Source of the DNA: Paractinoplanes deccanensis
Lineage (GTDB): Bacteria > Actinomycetota > Actinomycetes > Mycobacteriales > Micromonosporaceae
DNA: 51,858 nucleotides
Assembly: GCF_016862115.1 (NCBI RefSeq)
Contig: NZ_BOMI01000023.1
Location: forward strand, 1 to 51,858
Direction of reading: 5' to 3'
Shown here: positions 49,599 through 51,858 of the stretch, in pieces
Layout of the letters: every line of letters begins with the position of its first letter
Position numbering within the stretch: the first letter of the stretch is position 1
Notes under the pieces: generated by a model
What the model was told of the DNA's origin: nothing
Databases searched by the model: none
What the model saw: the letters and a program-made list of their open reading frames with translations, nothing else
Translations under genes and position numbers: made by a program

Positions 49599-51326
49599 GT
49601 GACTTTCACGTGGGCGACGGTCGGCACCGTCGAGGTCAACGGTGTCCGGCTGGGCTTCCGCGAGGCCGGCGACCCGGACGGCGCGCCCGCGATCCTGGTG
49701 CACGGCACGGGAAGCAGCGCCACCACGTGGGAGCGTCTCGCGCCCCGGCTCACCGCCCTCGGCCATCGCGCCATCGCCGTCGACCTGCGCGGCCACGCGG
49801 CGAGCGCGCGCACCGGCGACTATTCGCTGACGGCCCTGCGCGACGACCTGCTGGGTCTGCTCGACACGCTGGCGCCGCGCGGAGCCGTCCTCATCGGACA
49901 CTCGGTCGGGGCGTACGCGTCCCTGGCCGCGGCCCTGCACTCCCCGCAGCGCGTCACCCGCCTGATCCTGGAAGACCTCGCCGCACCGCCGCGCCGCCTG
50001 ACCCTGCTGCCGCACGTGCCGCGCCTGGGCGTCCGGGCGTCCATCGTGCTCCAGCTGATGCGCGCCGACCCGCGCTGGTGGCAACGACTCCACGACGTGC
50101 GCCACCCGACCCTGGTGGTCTCCGGCGGCCCGTCCAGCTGGATCCCGCCACGCCGCCTCGCCGCCGTGGCCGCCGCGATCCCCGGCGCCCGCTTCGCCAC
50201 CATCCCGGTGGGGCACCGCGTGCACAGCCTGGCCCCGGTCGCGTTCGCGGCGGAGGTCACCGCGTTTTTGCCACCCCCGTCTTCCGCGACCCCGCCTTTC
50301 CCCCGCCTCGTCTGTCGCGGCGGCGGGGCCTCCCTCCGCCGCCTTGCGTTTCGCGGCTTAGCTTTGCCCTTCCGCGGCCTTGCCCTCCGCGGCTTGGCCT
50401 TGTCCTATGCGGTGTCTTGCGCGGCCCTGCCTTCCGCGGCGCCCCCACCTTCCGCGGCGCCCCCACCTTCCGCGGCGCCCCCACCTTCCGCGGCGCCCCC
50501 ACCTTCCGCGGCGCCCCCACCTTCCGCGGCGCCCCCACCTTCCGCGGCGCCCTCGCGTTCCCTTGCGGCCATCGCCCGGTGCCCCTGGGGGAACGGCTCC
50601 CGCGGGGACGTCCGGCCGGCGCCCCGATCCGCGAATGATCTGCGGCATGAATGCCAAGGACACCGTTCTCGCCGCCGTCGGCCAACTCTTCGGGGACAAG
50701 GACCCGTCGGCCGCCGACCGCTGGGCCGCGCCCACGTACAAGCAGCACAGCAGCCTCGCCCCCGACGGCCCCGCCGGCCTGCGCGGACTCGTCCAGCAGC
50801 TGCCGCCCACCTTCAAGTACGAGCTGCACCGCGTCCTCACCGACGGCGACGAGGTCGCCCTGCACGGCACCTACCACGGCTTCGGCCCGGTGCCGCTGGT
50901 CGCCTTCGACATCTTCCGCGTCGCGGACGGCAAGCTCGTCGAGCACTGGGACGCCCTGATGCCGCAGACCTCCGACAGCCAGATCGCCGGCGCCACCCAG
51001 CCCGCCGCCACCGACCCCGCCGTCACCGAGGCCAACCGCAAGCTGGCCACCTCGCGGGCCCACGGCACGGTGCACAAGGTCCTGGCCGAGGGCGACTTCG
51101 CCCTGACCGTCTCGGCGGACGACGGCACCGCCTACTACGACCTCTCCCAGGTCGACGGCGGCGAGGTCGTCGCCCATTGGCAGGTCTTCCGCACCATTCC
51201 CGCCGAGCTCCCGCACGCCAACGGCCTCTTCTGACCGCCCGTCCGCCGCCACGTGGCACCGGCCTCGTGACGCTCGCGTGCCCGGCCCGGCCTCGTGATG
51301 CTCGCGTGCCCGGCCCGGCCTCGTGA
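49599..51326 (+). CDS. Alpha/beta hydrolase with C-terminal read-through extension
   Basis: The open frame is 575 codons, but the hydrolase domain ends near residue 223 (about 50268, VTAFLPPP). It has the oxyanion segment AILVHGTGSSATTWERLAP, VDLRGHAAS, nucleophile elbow GHSVGAYASLAAAL (Ser) and a late His in IPVGHRVHS. Beyond that, the frame runs through an 18-bp repeat as PSAAPP units. It then crosses the whole next gene (50647-51234) in a wrong frame and stops at 51326. The normal stop appears lost. A GTG 49599 start and the acid residue position are reasonable. Substrate is unknown. The tail is probably unstructured or not translated intact. Confidence 0.75.
   Translation: MTFTWATVGTVEVNGVRLGFREAGDPDGAPAILVHGTGSSATTWERLAPRLTALGHRAIAVDLRGHAASARTGDYSLTALRDDLLGLLDTLAPRGAVLIGHSVGAYASLAAALHSPQRVTRLILEDLAAPPRRLTLLPHVPRLGVRASIVLQLMRADPRWWQRLHDVRHPTLVVSGGPSSWIPPRRLAAVAAAIPGARFATIPVGHRVHSLAPVAFAAEVTAFLPPPSSATPPFPRLVCRGGGASLRRLAFRGLALPFRGLALRGLALSYAVSCAALPSAAPPPSAAPPPSAAPPPSAAPPPSAAPPPSAAPPPSAAPSRSLAAIARCPWGNGSRGDVRPAPRSANDLRHECQGHRSRRRRPTLRGQGPVGRRPLGRAHVQAAQQPRPRRPRRPARTRPAAAAHLQVRAAPRPHRRRRGRPARHLPRLRPGAAGRLRHLPRRGRQARRALGRPDAADLRQPDRRRHPARRHRPRRHRGQPQAGHLAGPRHGAQGPGRGRLRPDRLGGRRHRLLRPLPGRRRRGRRPLAGLPHHSRRAPARQRPLLTARPPPRGTGLVTLACPARPRDARVPGPAS
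50431..50553 (+). repeat. 18-bp tandem repeat, six perfect copies plus a partial seventh
   Basis: The unit cttccgcggcgcccccac begins at 50431, 50449, 50467, 50485, 50503 and 50521, with a partial copy at 50539. Each unit contains two overlapping 6-bp palindromes (CCGCGG and GGCGCC). Degenerate relatives (ccgcggcttg-type words) precede it from about 50350. It is read as Pro-Ser-Ala-Ala-Pro-Pro in the hydrolase frame. Confidence 0.95.
50647..51234 (+). CDS. SnoaL/NTF2-like protein
   Basis: 195 residues from ATG 50647. The NTF2-like fold is visible (AKDTVLAAVGQLFGDKDPSAADRW, YKQHSSLAPDGPAGLRGLVQ, VLTDGDEVALHGTYHGFGPVPLVAFDIFRVADGKLVEHWD). The LVEHWDxLMP end is typical of SnoaL-like proteins. 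A second half (HKVLAEGDFALTVS, YYDLSQVDGGEVVAHWQVF) repeats the pattern, suggesting a duplicated domain. Function in these proteins ranges from polyketide cyclase to binding only. It lies wholly inside the read-through frame of the upstream hydrolase but in another phase. Codon pattern and family match support this frame. Confidence 0.9.
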   Translation: MNAKDTVLAAVGQLFGDKDPSAADRWAAPTYKQHSSLAPDGPAGLRGLVQQLPPTFKYELHRVLTDGDEVALHGTYHGFGPVPLVAFDIFRVADGKLVEHWDALMPQTSDSQIAGATQPAATDPAVTEANRKLATSRAHGTVHKVLAEGDFALTVSADDGTAYYDLSQVDGGEVVAHWQVFRTIPAELPHANGLF

Positions 51327-51382
51327 CGCTCGCGTGCCCGGCCCGGCCTCGTGATGGTCGCGTGCCCGGCCCGGCCTCGCGG
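51263..51382. repeat. 28-bp tandem repeat, four copies plus a partial
   Basis: Units start at 51263, 51291, 51319 and 51347, with eight bases more to 51382. They are identical except that position 9 alternates C/T/C/T, and the last unit has one further change. There are no spacers between units, so this is not a CRISPR array. It lies after the SnoaL-like gene and carries no gene. Confidence 0.9.
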
Positions 51383-51542
51383 AACGGTCAGGGCGCGCCC
51401 GCCTTTCGGTCAGCGACTTCCCCCCGCATTGTTGATCTTGACGGTCGCCCGGCGTCGCTCCTATGTTCTGTCCCAGCATCTGATCAACGGGGGGACCTAC
51501 TATGGAGGCCGTGGCGGCCGTCGGCGCTCATATGAGCGCACA

Positions 51543-51683
51543 GTGAACACGGGCGAAGAACTCTGCGTGTGCGGGCACGCTCGCAAGGCCCACGAGCACC
51601 ACCGCTCCGGCACCGAATGCGCACTTTGCGAGTGCCCCCGATACCGCCGCGCCAGCTGGTGGCGCCGCCTGCTCAGCCGCTGA
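51543..51683 (+). CDS. Small Cys/His-rich (zinc-ribbon-like) protein
   Basis: 46 residues from GTG 51543; the same frame is open further upstream, but that part is Arg-rich and repeat-derived. The core is C-x-C-G-H (CVCGHARKAHEHH) followed by C-x2-C-x-C (CALCECPRY), a spacing that can bind zinc. Short proteins with this CxCGH...CxxCxC layout occur widely in actinomycetes without a known role. The C-terminus is basic (RRASWWRRLLSR). A strong hairpin lies 41 nt after the stop. Confidence 0.65.
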   Translation: MNTGEELCVCGHARKAHEHHRSGTECALCECPRYRRASWWRRLLSR

Positions 51684-51724
51684 CTCGCGGGCGGCCCGGG
51701 ACGCTACGCCGCAGGCAGGCCGAC

Positions 51725-51755
51725 GCCGCCGCCCGTCCCTCAATCGGGCGGCGGC
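51725..51755 (+). terminator. Terminator-like hairpin after the small Cys/His protein
   Basis: GCCGCCGCCCG (51725-51735) and CGGGCGGCGGC (51745-51755) form a perfect 11-bp stem with a 9-nt loop. The position, 41 nt after the stop at 51683, supports the small gene being a real transcription unit. Confidence 0.7.
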
Positions 51756-51781
51756 GCCTCGTTCCGGGCCGAGCACCACGG

Positions 51782-51858
51782 CCGCGCAACCGCCAAGCCG
51801 CGCCACCGGCCGTGCGACCGCCAAGGCGGGCCACCGGCCGTGCGACCGCCAAGCCGCG
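51782..51858. repeat. 28-bp tandem repeat, about 2.75 copies, cut by the window edge
   Basis: Units start at 51782, 51810 and 51838, and the third is truncated at the end of the window. Core words are gaccgccaag and ccaccggccg. The unit is unrelated in sequence to the 28-bp repeat at 51263 but has the same length. Confidence 0.8.

Noticed and set aside
51263..51382. CRISPR array
   Set aside because: The 28-bp units are directly adjacent with no variable spacers, and no cas genes are present. It is a simple tandem repeat.

Overview
This is a GC-rich, densely packed actinomycete chromosome segment. GTG starts are frequent, 4-bp ATGA/GTGA gene overlaps are common, and the families present are typical of Actinomycetota: MmyB-like XRE regulators, a mycothiol-linked anti-sigma factor, a DesA3-type desaturase, F420/PPOX proteins and a CebR box. 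I infer a filamentous soil actinomycete, possibly Micromonosporales/Actinoplanes-like. That taxonomic guess rests on gene content and base composition only. I saw no tRNA, rRNA, CRISPR array, transposase or phage gene.

Layout. 1-500: end of a histidine-rich Ni/Co exporter. 500-900: no gene, but three DnaA-box-like sites and a 60-bp tandem repeat. 0.9-2.8 kb: ECF sigma factor with an anti-sigma factor fused to a mycothiol-enzyme-like domain. 2.9-8.1 kb: large LuxR-type ATPase regulator, and a LysR regulator divergent from an FAD-linked oxidase. 8.2-12.1 kb: a 1297-residue NACHT, multi-TM and WD40-like protein, the best immune-receptor candidate here. 12.1-17.6 kb: PadR pair with a clear operator, DUF308 membrane protein, an amino-acid permease coupled to a formamidase, YdcF-like protein, small secreted protein. 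17.6-21.5 kb: translationally coupled CPBP protease, histidine kinase and response regulator, plus a GAF-EAL phosphodiesterase. 21.5-22.9 kb: coupled ArsR, SRPBCC and DHFR-like genes.

23.0-29.0 kb: a LacI regulator divergent from a complete sugar ABC importer collinear with E. coli ytfQ-ytfR-ytfT-yjfF (galactofuranose uptake). It has LacI-type operators and a perfect 14-bp-stem hairpin between the binding-protein and ATPase genes. 29.0-38.9 kb: redox and regulatory genes, including a Tat-exported serine-hydrolase fold without its catalytic residues, an SDR lacking YxxxK, an old-yellow-enzyme/quinone-reductase pair opposite a TetR gene with a 15-bp operator, and an ArsR regulator with an apparent internal deletion. 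38.9-43.6 kb: enoyl-CoA hydratase, DesA3-like desaturase with its ferredoxin-reductase partner and a PucR-type regulator, and a broken L,D-transpeptidase. 43.6-51.9 kb: F420/FMO pair, XRE regulator, unknown proteins, an AA10 polysaccharide monooxygenase behind a perfect CebR/CelR box, a membrane EEP-fold protein, an alpha/beta hydrolase that reads through an 18-bp repeat into the next gene, a SnoaL-like protein, 28-bp tandem repeats and a tiny Cys/His-rich protein.

Two themes recur. Many local regulators sit next to their target with a visible palindromic operator. Several gene ends look recently disturbed: three plus-strand genes have lost the stop codon expected at the end of their family domain and run into a neighbour.
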